Of a DNA stretch of 60,000 nucleotides, positions 1 to 9,864 are shown in pieces (position 1 is the first letter of the stretch; each line of letters starts with the position of its first letter). The translations under genes were made by a program, and so were the position numbers. The DNA is from Diphasiastrum complanatum (taxonomy: Eukaryota > Streptophyta > Lycopodiopsida > Lycopodiales > Lycopodiaceae): the NCBI GenBank assembly GCA_029204225.1, contig CM055098.1, positions 5,887,246 to 5,947,245 on the forward strand, in the 5' to 3' direction. The notes below the pieces were generated by a model. That model did no database searches. It had not been told where the DNA came from and worked only from the letters and a program-made list of their open reading frames with translations.

Positions 1-1051
1 ATTGACTGGCTTCGAAAGAAAGCAAACATCAATAAAATTTAAATAATACACTTACTCTGATGAGCAGTACTCTCCACACAGTAAAAAAAGCAGATGTCTC
101 CTGCACACAAATGTCGATGAAGAACATATGCGTGATGCGCATTGTGACAATCACTGATCCAGCACAAAAAGAAGTCTCCGCACGCACAAATGTGGATGTG
201 GATGGAGAAGGGCTCGCACGATCACTCCCAGCAGCATGCACACCCCAGTAGACAAGCGTTCAAGGACAAAGAAGCAAGAGCACGTGATGAACAGAGCATG
301 CGATGAAGAGAGGAAGACGAAGCTGGAGAACAGAACGAAGAGCGAAGTTAGCGCAAATTTTTTTTGGTCTTAATTAATGTAGCCGTCATGCCAGTCGTTC
401 AAGTTTGATGGGTTGTTATTTGTCATTTTTTTTTGTAGGGGGGAAGGCCCTGCCCGAGGGCCTTCCGTGCTGAGAGGGCCATTGCCCGAGGGCGGGAGCC
501 CAAGGGCATGGCCCGAACTGCACGGGAAGGCTTGAGGGCCAGGGCCTTCCCCTGCGTAATGCTCAATGCAAATTCTTGCAGAATGCACTAGTATTCCAGC
601 TATGAGATTGATCATTCCCGCAGAACATGCTACAAATCCAACTGTCACAACGCATTCTGCAGATCTTGTCATTACCAAATCTTTGTCTAAAAATTTTGTG
701 GGAGGAGATGCTTCCAAAATACAAATGAACACCAAACACTGAGCATTACGAAAGCTTAATTTCATTATTAGATATTCATAAATGTACAAAAAATAGACAT
801 CGGTTTCTATGGCCGAAAACTACTGTAACTTACAGAACTGTTAGAAGCCCAAAAAGTAGATACTCTAGCATACCACACAAGGTAGCAGTTGAGAAACAAC
901 TTTAAGTATAATGTAAAAAGTACATAGCTAGCCGAATACAAGCCGTGGCAGACAAAGAGGGGGCTTCCCCCTCAAAAACTTGAAGATTCCTGGTTGTCCA
1001 AATCCTTCACAAGACCTTCAAGAATCATCTGTTGCTTCTGACCGTAGTTCT
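1..1051. repeat. Left flank of a composite repeat, copy A
   Basis: This stretch recurs almost unchanged at 36672-37723; position 1 aligns with 36672. It lies directly upstream of an LTR-like segment in both copies. It contains a GC-rich foldback (438-553). Between about 585 and 740 one plus-strand frame reads like protein (key part SLSKNFVGGDASKIQ, then a stop), and this frame is kept in the second copy. I do not recognise the protein. The rest, including 741-1051, holds no gene I can support. The repeat may extend left of the window. Because the flank is duplicated together with the LTR, a segmental duplication is more likely than two independent insertions. Confidence 0.85.
438..553. other. 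GC-rich foldback (hairpin), copy A
   Basis: The outer arms GGGGAAGGCCCTG and CAGGGCCTTCCCC are perfect inverted complements. The inner arms (GGCCTTCCGTGC against GCACGGGAAGGC; GGGCCATTGCCCGAG against a near complement) continue the fold, so almost all of the ~115 bases can pair. The surrounding sequence is AT-rich, which makes the block stand out. A nearly identical copy is at 37110-37225. Confidence 0.75.
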
Positions 1052-1265
1052 TGTTGGGGTTATTCCCAACAAAGTGTAAATAAATAAAATCATCCAATAA
1101 AATGTGTTGCAAGGGCATGGCATCCTGCGCGCGTAAGCCCATGGCCCAATGAGCACGCAAGTAAAGTTGTAAATAAAATAAACTTGACTTGGGCCTTGGA
1201 ATTAAAATAAAAGTAGAGGCCCAAAGTTATTTTTTAACTTAGAGATTACTTTTTAGAGTTGGGTC
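1052..1265 (+). repeat. LTR-like fragment (gypsy-associated), copy A
   Basis: It begins TGTTGGGGTTATTCCCAACA, a TG-initiated short palindrome typical of an LTR edge, and matches 11748-11960 and 37724-37865 base for base over most of its length. It stops at about 1265, in GGGTCCAAA, where a copia LTR takes over. The junction overlaps by about five bases shared by both sequences, and no target-site duplication is visible. It is probably the 5' LTR remnant of the gypsy whose gag starts near 5480. No polypurine tract precedes any of the three copies, so the exact LTR edge is uncertain. Confidence 0.55.
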
Positions 1266-2058
1266 CAAAATTTTTAGAATTCACACATGTGGGGAATGTC
1301 CACAAGTATGATTGATCTTAATTAAGCTTTGTGATTAGCACAGTAACCTGATTCTAGATTGTTTAGCAAGATCTAGTTCAGAAGAAATGGCTTAACCACA
1401 ATCTAGCATGCTAAGCATCAGATTATGATAGCAATGAGTCAAAGAATGAACAAAAGTACAAGATTCTAGTGTATTAGCATTAGCTTGAACACGAGTTAGA
1501 GAGAGAAAGCTAGAGAAATAACAAGCAAAATAGTTTAGATCCAAAATGGCATGAGGTAGCTACAAAACTTTGGTTCTTCATCATAGATTGTGAGGAGAGC
1601 TACACATATTTATGGAGTTTGAGGTAGCTCGAGGTAGAACCACATCTATCCATTCCAGAATGACAACTAAAGTGACATCTAGAGTCTATATGACATTTGT
1701 CACTTGCCATGCATGAAATTCTACCGACTTTTTACAAGTGTGCTAGTTCTAACTAACAAAGTACAAATCATCATGCATGTGTCCATTACACTTTGTGCAT
1801 GCCTTGCATGTCACTATGGATCACTTACAATTAATGCATGTGAATTGCCACGAGTTTCTACAAGCATGAATTTGCCAATTCTATGTGTACAAACTATATG
1901 CAAGTTGTATTCTTCAAACTAGACATTACATAACCATGTAGCTCGAGATCTATGTAGGCCAAACTTGGCATTTTGCATTTATGAGCTACATACTTGCATG
2001 GTGCAACATTAGTAGCAAGCCAAGAAATCAATATGGATTTGTTTTTCCAATTTTAACA
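1266..2058 (-). repeat. Copia 3' LTR (remnant A)
   Basis: It aligns along its whole length with the two 791 bp LTRs at 46735-47525 and 55015-55805. The 5' edge, read on the minus strand, is TGTTAAAATTGG at 2058, directly beside a polypurine tract. The outer edge has lost its terminal CA at the junction with the gypsy-like LTR piece. Confidence 0.8.
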
Positions 2059-2066
2059 CTCCTCCT
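2059..2066 (-). other. Copia polypurine tract (AGGAGGAG)
   Basis: On the minus strand AGGAGGAG lies immediately before the LTR start TGTT. This is the plus-strand primer site of copia elements. The same octamer sits beside the LTRs at 47526 and 28647. Confidence 0.8.
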
Positions 2067-3487
2067 AGAAATAATCTATATTGATTTGAACATGGATCTT
2101 GGTAACTCTAAGATTGGCTCTATGCTTGATGAAGGAACTTTTGCTCAATGGTTTGATGAGCATATCAGCAATGCAGGATGATGTGTCGATGTGCTCCAAA
2201 TTGATTTCCCCTCCAATGAGCTTCTCTCTCACGAAGTGATGTGCAACTTTGACATGTTTGCTCCTTGCATGGAATATCGGGTTGTTGGCAAGGGCTTGGG
2301 CTGAAAAGTTGTCACACATGATCATAGCTAGATCCTCTTCCAAGATTATCTTTAGTTCCACTAGTAACCTCTTGATCCAAAGCACTTCCTTTGTTGTTGT
2401 AGTGAGTGCCTTGTACTCAGCTTTGCATGATGAGAGTGATACAATATCTTGCTTTTCGAAAAGATAAGATATCAAGTTTCCTCCAAGATATATGACATAA
2501 GCACTTGTAGATTTTCGATCTGCTCTATCACTTGCAAAATTCGAATCAGAATAACCAATAATAGAAAGATTTTCACTTTTATACAATAAACCAAAATAAA
2601 AAATTGAAGATATATATCTAAGCACTCTCTTGGCCATTTTCCAATAATAGATAGTAGTATTTTGCATAGCTTTGCTCAAGTTATGAAGACTAAAGCTTAT
2701 GTCAGGTCTAGTTATTGTGAGCCAAATTAAGGAGCCTATAAGACTTCTAAAAAATGTGATGTCCACGAAGGAACTTTCATCACCTTTGTTAGAATCCTTT
2801 ACATTTTGCTCCATAGGTGTTTCTATACTCTTACAATTCAACATATTGAACTGCTTTAACATTGAAAGAGCATACTTGGATTGACATACAAAGGCTTTAT
2901 CTATAAGAAGTCAATTTCTAATCCTAGAATATAGTGAATTTTTCCAAGATCTTGCATCTTGAACTCTTTTCCAAGTGCAATCTTGGTTTCCTCAACTATC
3001 TTGATACTACTTCCTATCAAAATGATATCATCAACATAAATAAGAAGAATGACAATATCTTTATCAAAAAACTTGACATATAAGAAAGGATCATAGTTAC
3101 TAAGATTAAATCCTAGTGACTCAAGAAAGGTGTTAAGTCAAGAATACCATGACCTTGGAGCTTGCTTCAGTCCATATAAACTTTTGAAGAGCACGCAAAC
3201 TTTTTCTTTATCATGGATGAACCCAATAGGCTGATCCATATAAATCTCTTCTTCTAGATACCCATTTAAAAATGCATTAGAGACATCTAGTTGAAGAACT
3301 TGCCAATTGAAAAAACAAGCAAGAGAAATTATGATTCTAATTGATACCATCTTTGCAACTGGGGCAAAGGTCTCCTCGTAATCAAGTCCATAAACTTGAG
3401 CAAAACCTTTAGCACAAAGCCTAGCCTTGTACTTGTTGATTGTGCCATCTTGATTATACTTGAATTTTGAGATGGAGAATAAGCACA
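2067..3487 (-). pseudogene. Copia reverse transcriptase / RNase H, decayed
   Basis: The RT part (about 3487-2870) shows the motif-A region [11 protein letters not shown], the family motif [12 protein letters not shown] and the catalytic YVDD (in LLIYVDDIIL). The RNase H part (2862-2065) shows the family motifs SYRPDI-like, GYSDSNFA, KQDIVSLSSCKAEYKALT and ARSKHVKVAHHFVRE. In an intact element these copy the RNA into cDNA and remove the template. Stops and a frame break separate the two parts near 2870 and 3135, and the RT N-terminus is missing. The protein is therefore not functional. It reads into the PPT and LTR at lower coordinates, as expected for the 3' end of copia pol. Confidence 0.85.
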
Positions 3488-4745
3488 AGAAAACTCTCTC
3501 TTTATTCCTTCACCTTCACAATACTCATGAAACTTGTTGGAGATGTATTCACCTCCTCCATCACATCTCAAAGCTTTAACTTTTAAAGAAAACTGTTTCT
3601 CAACATAATTATGCTTTGAAGATTAGGAAGTGATCAAAAACCATTTCCTTTGAAGAAAGTAGATACATCCAGGTATATCTACTAAAGTCATCAATAAAGG
3701 TGACAAAACATGTTGCACCACCAATACTTTTAGAAGAGGAAAAATGTACATCTGAGTGTATAAGCTCCAAAGGATGAGTAGTCTTTATAAAAGACTTATG
3801 ATATGGCTTTCTGTGTGACTTTGCAATGGTACAAGCCTCACAAGGCTTGAAATCTTTAGAAAGAGATTTTGGAAGACCAATAGCCTTCACCTTCTTAACC
3901 ATAGAAGACATAGATTTAAAGTTAGGATGACCCAACCTTCTATGCCACAGCTTCTCCTTAGACAACAAAGCAACTTCACAAAGGTTTGCATTCTCACAAG
4001 AATTCAACTTAAAAATTTCACCACATCTAGTTCCATCAGCAAGGATCACATCTTTTCTCTTGATAAAACAAGTATTGGAGTTGAAATTTACATCACAACC
4101 ATTATCAAGCAACTTTCCCACACTAATTAAGTTCTTTGTGAGTTTTGGAATGAAAAGAACATTAGAAAGTGCAAGAACTTTTGAAGAAGCAAGTTTCAAT
4201 GGAATGTTGCCAATTCCTTCTATTGGGCACTCATGATCATTAGCAGTATAAATAGATCTCTTGAGTCCTTTGAAAGGTAAGATTGAGTCAAATGACTCCT
4301 TTGAACACCACATATGTGAAGAGGCTCCACTATCTATGTACCAAGCTCCATCTTTTTTGAAAGGTGATGAAGAAAAACTGGACACCATAAGTGATCCTTC
4401 TCCATCACTTGCATCAGAATCTTCTTTAATCTCTTTGGAGAGATTAGCTTGCTTGAGTTGGTTTTTCTTCTTGAAGCAATTAGAGGCATAGTGCCCCTTC
4501 TTGCCACAGGAGAAACACTTCACTTTCTTCTTCTTGGTCTTTGAGTTAGAAGGATGAGATGTATCATCCTCTTCACCATCTTTGTCTCGATCTTTGGCTT
4601 TGTCTTTGTTGGATGCTTGAGAGAACTGGTTCTTACTCCTTCCTTTCTGCTTACTCTCTTCACTTCTTTGAAAACTTTGGAAAATCTTATTCTTAAGAGT
4701 GAGTATTCTAGAAGTATTCTTTGCTTCATAGATGGTCTTTTCCAG
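3488..4745 (-). pseudogene. Copia gag (C-part), protease and integrase core, truncated
   Basis: Reading down from 4745, a Lys-rich gag tail and a CCHC zinc knuckle (CFSCGKKGHYASNC) come first. Then come an intact-looking aspartic protease site (WYIDSGASSHM), the GAG-pre-integrase motif LWHRRLGHPNF, and the integrase core (ELIHSDVHF, FIDDFSRYTW, RCDGGGEYI). The integrase is cut after CAYSPSQN and runs straight into RT sequence ([12 protein letters not shown]) out of frame. The gag N-terminus is missing. The family role is capsid formation, polyprotein processing and integration, and this copy can do none of these alone. Confidence 0.85.
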
Positions 4746-5371
4746 TGAAAAAAAGATGGAAAAGTACCAGTAAACCATCGCAGACAGCAAAATTTTTAGT
4801 TCCAATAGTCAAGAACTCTCGCAAAGGATTCTGAAAATCCATCTCAGTGAGACTAGGACACAGAAGAGCTTGTGAGAGTTAGTTTGATTCCAATGATCAA
4901 AAAATTGGATTTAAGTGCAAAAAAATCACTAAAACGTGAAGATCCAGCAAATTCTTCCAGTAAAAACTCTCGCAGACCCTCTCAATCGATTCAGAATGTA
5001 AATTTACATCAGTGATGAAGTCTGCGAGTGTTAGTGTAAAGATTTGGTGAAGATCAAGCCAAAAAAGTGGTTTGGAACCCTCGCAGATAGTGAAATTTTC
5101 ACTTCTTGTGAGAGTTAACTCTTGTAGAGAATTCTATAGTGAGATCTGACCCAGATCTAGCTACTATGAGCCTTGCGAGAGTTACTTCCCAGAGATCTGA
5201 AAGATATCAAGTTTTTTACCTACAAAAATAGCTAAAGAACCCTTGCACAGCCAACCCTTGCACAAGAGAACCCTTGCAGACTAGATCAGTGAAAGATCTA
5301 CATCAGATCTAGCCATTGTCATAATCTCAGGTCAATGCAAGGAGTAAAAAGTTATCAAGGAAAAACCATCG
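4746..5371. repeat. Motif-rich zone: dispersed CTCGCAGA / TGCGAGAGTT words, copy A
   Basis: About a dozen short words with a TCGC or GCGA core lie in roughly 600 bases, in both orientations: ACTCTCGCA, CCCTCGCAGA, TGCGAGAGTTA and TTGTGAGAGTTA, with degenerate forms such as CCCTTGCAC. AGATCT and AGATC words are also frequent. There is no ORF. The zone runs from the broken copia gag to the point where copies A and B part (the G of CCATCG, 5371 and 40904). The same words fill the spacer between integrase and ORF3 at 42.4-42.8 kb, so I take this as gypsy leader or spacer sequence. Confidence 0.6.
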
Positions 5372-5379
5372 TAAAGGGC

Positions 5380-6420
5380 CTAAAATTCACTTCCGACCAA
5401 TCAAATTGATAAGATCCTTAGGAATCCAGATTGCATCCTACTGTATAAGCAAGTTCCAATCACTTTGGAAACCACCATCGGATGAATCTGACATCGGGAC
5501 GATCAATAGCACGAAGGATAGCAAATCAAGCACCACACCTTTCCAAATTAGCAACTGTGCAACAAGAGGCAGAACCGGAACCAGCACCAATGGATCCAAT
5601 GGGCCAACCCATACCCATCGCTCCCTTGCAAGCAGTCCGGAGAGCACCACGGATGGAAATACCAGAATATGACGGATTATCAGATCCCATCCGATTCCTC
5701 CAGATCTACGAGCAAGCTTGTGAAATCTACAATGAACGGACACCTGCGGAGAAGCTGATGTTGTTCTCCATGTCCTTATTGGAAGTGGTTCAGGATTGGT
5801 TTTTTAACCTGTCAGAGGAAGAAAAATTCACCTGGGAAGCGGTTAAGGCGGCTCTCATTACGCGCTTTAAACCAAAAAAGTTCCTGAAAGACCCGTTTCT
5901 CCTACTAAGCAAAGTCAAGATGGAAAAATGAGAAAGGGTCAGGGACTATATTGAGCGGGTCAAACACTTACGATCTGAGTGCAGTGTAGTCCTAACTCCC
6001 GATCATGCGGTGATCATGCGGTTCCTAGCCGGACTACCACGAAGCATCAGAAGAGAGTTGAAATGACAGGAGCAGTACACTACTCTACAAGAAGCTATGG
6101 AAGATGCCATCAGGGAAGAGGATGAGGGATCTGACGACGAATATCCATCCACCCACATCCCTACTCCCTCATTAGTATCATTATCATCAACCGCATCTGC
6201 TCTATCCACAGAACTACTGTTGGAGCAAATGACGAAATTACACAAATAGCAGATGGAGCAACTTACGACGTAGTTTGACCAGAAACTGAAAGTCTTACAA
6301 GGAGCTGTAGCAGTAACGCCACATCAACCGAAACCAAACCAACTGTAGTATCCAAGACGGGAGAATGTATGGTATTCAGTGAGCACGAAAAACCATACAG
6401 CGAATGAGTGTCCATTCCTA
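5380..6420 (+). pseudogene. Ty3-gypsy gag, decayed
   Basis: The frame opens with ATG at 5482. The core matches plant gypsy gag: MEIPEYDGLSDPIRFLQIYE, then VQDWFFNL, FTWEAVKAALITRFKP, and after a TGA near 5929 the same frame continues (RVRDYIERVKHL, MRFLAGLPRSIRRELK). More stops follow. Near 6365-6415 a decayed zinc knuckle remains (WYSVSTKNHTANECPF), in which the first two cysteines are replaced. Gag packages genomic RNA into particles. The sequence then jumps to the integrase tail at about 6430, so protease, RT, RNase H and most of the integrase are deleted. The leader before the ATG is the motif-rich zone. Confidence 0.8.
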
Positions 6421-6429
6421 AAGCAAAAT

Positions 6430-6590
6430 CTCAGACTGACACAGGTGAAGGACCGTACAAGGTCAAGGAGATATTGAACTATGGAGCAATTATTTTAGCA
6501 CACTTGGATGGAAAACGATTTGATACTCTGGTGAATGGCAGCTGACTACGCAAGTTTTGGCAGCCAATTCAGCCAGTTCAACCAGCTTGA
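6430..6590 (+). pseudogene. Ty3-gypsy integrase C-terminal tail
   Basis: The frame reads GEGPYKVKEILNYGAIILAH, then LDGKRFDTLVNGS, a stop, and LRKFWQP. It aligns with the end of the integrase at 42000-42090 (GEGPYRIKKILNHGVVNLEK, LDGISFDTPINGSWLHKYWP). This is the chromatin- and DNA-binding tail of pol, left behind by the internal deletion. Its position directly before the spacer and ORF3 fixes the order pol-spacer-ORF3 for this element. Confidence 0.75.
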
Positions 6591-6599
6591 TCCAACACC

Positions 6600-7387
6600 T
6601 TGTCGATTTTACTTTTGTTGTTTTACAATTTTTTGTTTTTCACTTCCTGATTTATTTTTCTTTTTTTGGAAAAAGACAATAAAAAAAATGAACAAAAAAG
6701 AATGATGAGCAAAGTAAAAAAAAAAGTTGAAGTAATTTCAGGAATTACCTTTTTATAAAAAAAATGCCTTAGAAAATCACTTTTTGAGTCATTTTTTGCA
6801 CATATGGTTTTAGAAACCTTCGCCGAGTTGCCAGATCACACATACATCTCAGATCTATGTAGGCAAAGATTTTTTAGAAAATTTATTACCTATTTTGAAG
6901 TCAGTTTAGCAGTCATTTTGAGAACTTTTGTCGAGCACCTTATAGTCATTATTAACCTTCGTCGATCTGACAGATGGATTCAGAATGCCAAAATTAGATT
7001 GGACATAGGTCCAGATTCTGAAATTTTTTATTATCTATAGTACCTTGGCGAAGTATGTTCTTAGGTGAATGATGAGAACCTTCGCTAGATCTTCAGAACC
7101 TTCACCAGATCAGTTCAGATATTCAGAAACCTTCACTGAGATTTTTGGAAGCTAATTTTACGGTACTGAACATGTCTGCAAATTTTTGTCCAGAACTGAA
7201 CAGCCAAACTAGTACTTTGTCTAATGGACCCTCCAAATTCACCTATAAAAGTGCTGAATTCGATTTCATTTCTCACTTGTGCTAGCGAAGCGCTTGCCAA
7301 ATTTTCTAGCGACCAGAACTTTTCGAAACTTTCTTCCAACCTTCTGATACACTCATGCGCTCTTCTTCTCAGTACTTGTCTATTTTC
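6600..7387. repeat. Spacer between gypsy pol and ORF3 (AACCTTCGCC motifs)
   Basis: This AT-rich stretch has no supportable ORF. It holds repeated short words around an ACCTTCG core: AACCTTCGCCGAGTTGCCAGA, AACCTTCGTCGATCTGACAGA, GAACCTTCGCTAGATCTTC and GAACCTTCACCAGATCAG, plus the inverse form CTTGGCGAAGTA. The words differ in detail from those in the other spacers but keep a TTCGC or TCGCC core. An A-rich block (6655-6770) resembles an untranslated region. Confidence 0.55.
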
Positions 7388-8730
7388 ATCATGTCTTCTA
7401 CCGATACTTCTCAGTCTCCTTAGTATGTCATTCATCATGATGTTTCGATCAAGACGGACATCATGATACTTCCTAGCACAAGCATGGTGGCTCAATGGAT
7501 GAACCTTGTTGAGCCTTTGCTCACACAACAATGGGAATTCACGAGTGTGTCTTTCTAGAAAAATTAATATGGAATTTATTACGATGGCCTTTAGCACTTG
7601 GCCCGAGGAAAAATCTAAGTTTGACATCACCTATTAGGGGGCTACCCACAAGGTGCGTGTCATTGAAGCCGCCCTTAAAGCCATAGGCATCTCGTCAGGC
7701 ACCCAGTCCTCACCAAACCATAAACATGCCAAGAACATCATTAAGCCTTTCATTGACATGTCCAATGAGTTGTATTGGACCAATGATGGCTATTTATTAG
7801 AGTCTATCCGAGAACCCAACATCCACGCGGCTGTGAACAACTTCTTGATGGTTGACAACCTCAGGAAGGAGCGCATTTCCTCACAAATCCTACACCGCAT
7901 AGTTGAGTCTAACTACAAGTTTGACAAGAAACCGTTGGAGCCTTACAACTAGTTTTAAACGATTTTTGGTGAACTAAAGCGAGCCATCAAGGGTAACACC
8001 AAGCAACAATTTGCTGCTGGTTCTCTTTTGTCCACCATCTTTGCTTTTTGCTTGGTGAATAAGATCCATGGGTTTGTTCCAGAGTCAGTCATGTCTGTCT
8101 ACGGCACCTGCTGAACCTTCCAGACAAGCATCTAGTCGCCGACGCCAAGTCATAATTTCTGACTCGCCTTTCGCGTCACGTCCCTGTAGTAGGCAATCAA
8201 CGCTAGTTGCGCTACCACCTCCCACTGTCACTTGCTCTACACTTCCTATTCCCCCATCTACTGATGCTTTCCTAGCCTCCACTGCCTCGTAGGGTCGTTG
8301 GATCCACAATTCCAATCATAGCTGCCCAAGCCGCCTCTCTCCCAGACACTCAAGCTACTTCACCAAACATGTAAGCTTTCATGGATATGCTTGATGATTC
8401 CGATCCTTTGGGGGCAAATGAAATTTTTGTGATGCCTCAGAGCCCTGGACCCTTTGAACCTCAATCCCCTGGAAAAGGATTCGAGCAAGTCCATGATAGC
8501 ACTAATGTTTTTTATCCATCTTTTTAGGTTGATCACCAAGATCAAGCAGATCAGGCACCAAACACAATTCCGGTCGTCCATGTAGTTAAATCACCAAAGC
8601 AGTTTGACACCACGGTGCCTGATAGTTATGAAGAAGACCTCTTCGAGGAAGAAGAGTCACCGACAAAATCTCAACGCCAAACAAGCACAGTACCTGTAGA
8701 GCAATATGATATCGTGAGTTCCTCAGGCGT
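7388..8730 (+). pseudogene. Gypsy ORF3, N-terminal half (element at 5.4-11.7 kb), decayed
   Basis: From ATG at 7388 the frame aligns with the intact ORF at 43137: YVIHHDVSIKTDIM against QVIQHDIPKATQIW, HAKNIIKPFI against HAKSLIKPFI, DGYLLESIREPNIHAAVNNF against NGYLIEAITEPVIQAAVNLL, and GELKRAIKGNTKQQ against RELTSSIKPNNREQ. There are several stops (near 7419, 7555 and 7634) and one frame change near 7567. After about 8090 it becomes Ser/Thr/Pro-rich, like the other copy. The nucleotides have diverged much more than the spacing and hydrophobic pattern of the protein. The function is unknown. The order IN, spacer, ORF3 is conserved. The gene is interrupted by unrelated copia sequence from about 8740 to 9864. 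Confidence 0.7.
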
Positions 8731-8739
8731 CAAAGACAA

Positions 8740-9864
8740 CCATTGTCTGATCAGAAACTGAGGAGTCATGGACGTCCATGTTCTGATAAGAGTGAGTAAA
8801 CAAGCGCGATCAAACAATGACGAAAGTGCATTCAATTATAACAAGCATTCATCTACATTGTACACAGATAAAAACGTGCTGCTGCTATATTACATTGAAG
8901 CACAATATACAAATGGAAATTACAACCAAAATTGATGGCGTAATTGGGAGGCTCAAATAATGCGTCTCATGGACGGAACAACCAATAATCTGTGCTTGGA
9001 TGATCTATTTATAGCTTTCATCCGTGTATTAATTACATTGAATGCTTGTCACCTAATTAGGAAAGCTGTTGTACTTTGAAGTATATGGCTTTTGTGTGTA
9101 CATAGTATATATGGTCAATGAATCATTATCGTTGACGTGGACGAGGACGTCACTGGAACCTTCCTCGTTTATTTTAGACGACCTTCGGGATTTCAAAAGT
9201 GAGTTATACTCGCTTTCCATAGCTTCTTCCCACTTCACAACATCCTTGGAGTTTATTTCTTCGACTAGGCTCTCTGGTTCTTTTGATGAAGTCCAGAATG
9301 ATTGGGGTGCATACCTCTTAGGAACTGCCCGTGTATGTGAGGATCTGCGGACATTGGGTTGACCAAAATGCGATGATGCTTCTTCTTGAATTTTTCCAGA
9401 TCTATTCGAGCTAGCTTGGTTTGGTCTGATGACAGGTACTGTCAGCTGCTCAGCTTCTGTAGTTGTAGCTGTAGGTCCTTTACAACTTTGGAAGAAAAAA
9501 AAGCAAGGTCATGACGAAGATGAAGAGCTACCTATATGAGACATGATAATAGTATAAAAATAGAACAAACTTAATCTTTCGGTTCATTTGAATTATGAAT
9601 CTGATGGGGCAAGGGAGATAGGAAGAACGACAATGGAGAAGAGAGCAAGAATATTGCGGAACAGCTCTCCCATTCCAATCGGCTGCTAGGTACAAAAACA
9701 ATCTATTAGACAGGGTATGCTAAAAATAATCACAGCTTTATGCATTCTAATTGCCCCACAGGATCTTAAAAATTAGTCCATACTCTAAAACAAGAGTACA
9801 GCCCACCGAAGAGATTAGAGATGGTTTGTGTGTGGTACTACTAAAACCAGATACAATGTGAAGT
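8740..9864 (-). mobile_element. Copia-derived insertion within ORF3
   Basis: Homology to the other ORF3 stops near 8730 and resumes at 9865 (ACCGTCCTCATCC). In between lies foreign sequence. On the minus strand, 9480-9130 encodes a copia integrase/RT linker fragment (described separately). At 8797-9052 lies an LTR-like AT-rich stretch, minus strand, beginning TGACAAGC and containing the TATA-like CTATAAATAG (about 9003-9012). TTATCAGAACATGG beyond its lower edge faintly resembles a copia primer binding site. The remainder (9490-9864) shows nothing recognisable. I see no clear target-site duplication. Confidence 0.5.
9100..9480 (-). pseudogene. Copia integrase-RT linker fragment
   Basis: Minus-strand translation contains RAVPKRYAPQSFW, SLVEEINSKDVVKWEEAMES and EYNSLLKS. 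This is the hallmark start of copia RT, where a substrate loop (WKEAM-x-EE-x-SL) follows the proline-rich integrase tail. The conserved NNTW after EYNSLLK is absent (RRSSKINEE instead), so the fragment breaks there. It belongs to a copia lineage different from the other elements in the window. Confidence 0.65.

Larger units (their letters stand above)
1266..4745 (-). mobile_element. Ty1-copia retrotransposon remnant A
   Basis: A minus-strand copia with its 3' LTR at 1266-2058, a polypurine tract at 2059-2066, RNase H and RT (2067-3487), and IN, protease and zinc knuckle (3488-4745). It lacks the 5' LTR, primer binding site and gag N-terminus, and its integrase C-terminus and RT N-terminus are deleted at about 3488. 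Copy B at 37867-40290 has the same internal deletion, so the deletion predates the duplication. The proteins closely resemble the 47.5-50.8 kb part of the full-length copia at 46735-55805, as does the LTR, so these belong to one family. Confidence 0.85.

Noticed and set aside
370-789. 139-codon minus-strand frame over the foldback region
   Set aside because: It runs through the GC-rich hairpin and AT-rich flank without any motif. The plus strand gives the more protein-like reading at 585-740.
4746-5371. CRISPR-like array from the repeated CTCGCAGA words
   Set aside because: The words are short, irregularly spaced, in both orientations and degenerate, and the DNA is plant nuclear.
6804-7040. 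78-codon ORF in the gypsy spacer
   Set aside because: It spans the repeated AACCTTCG words, has no recognised domain, and is not kept in the other spacers.
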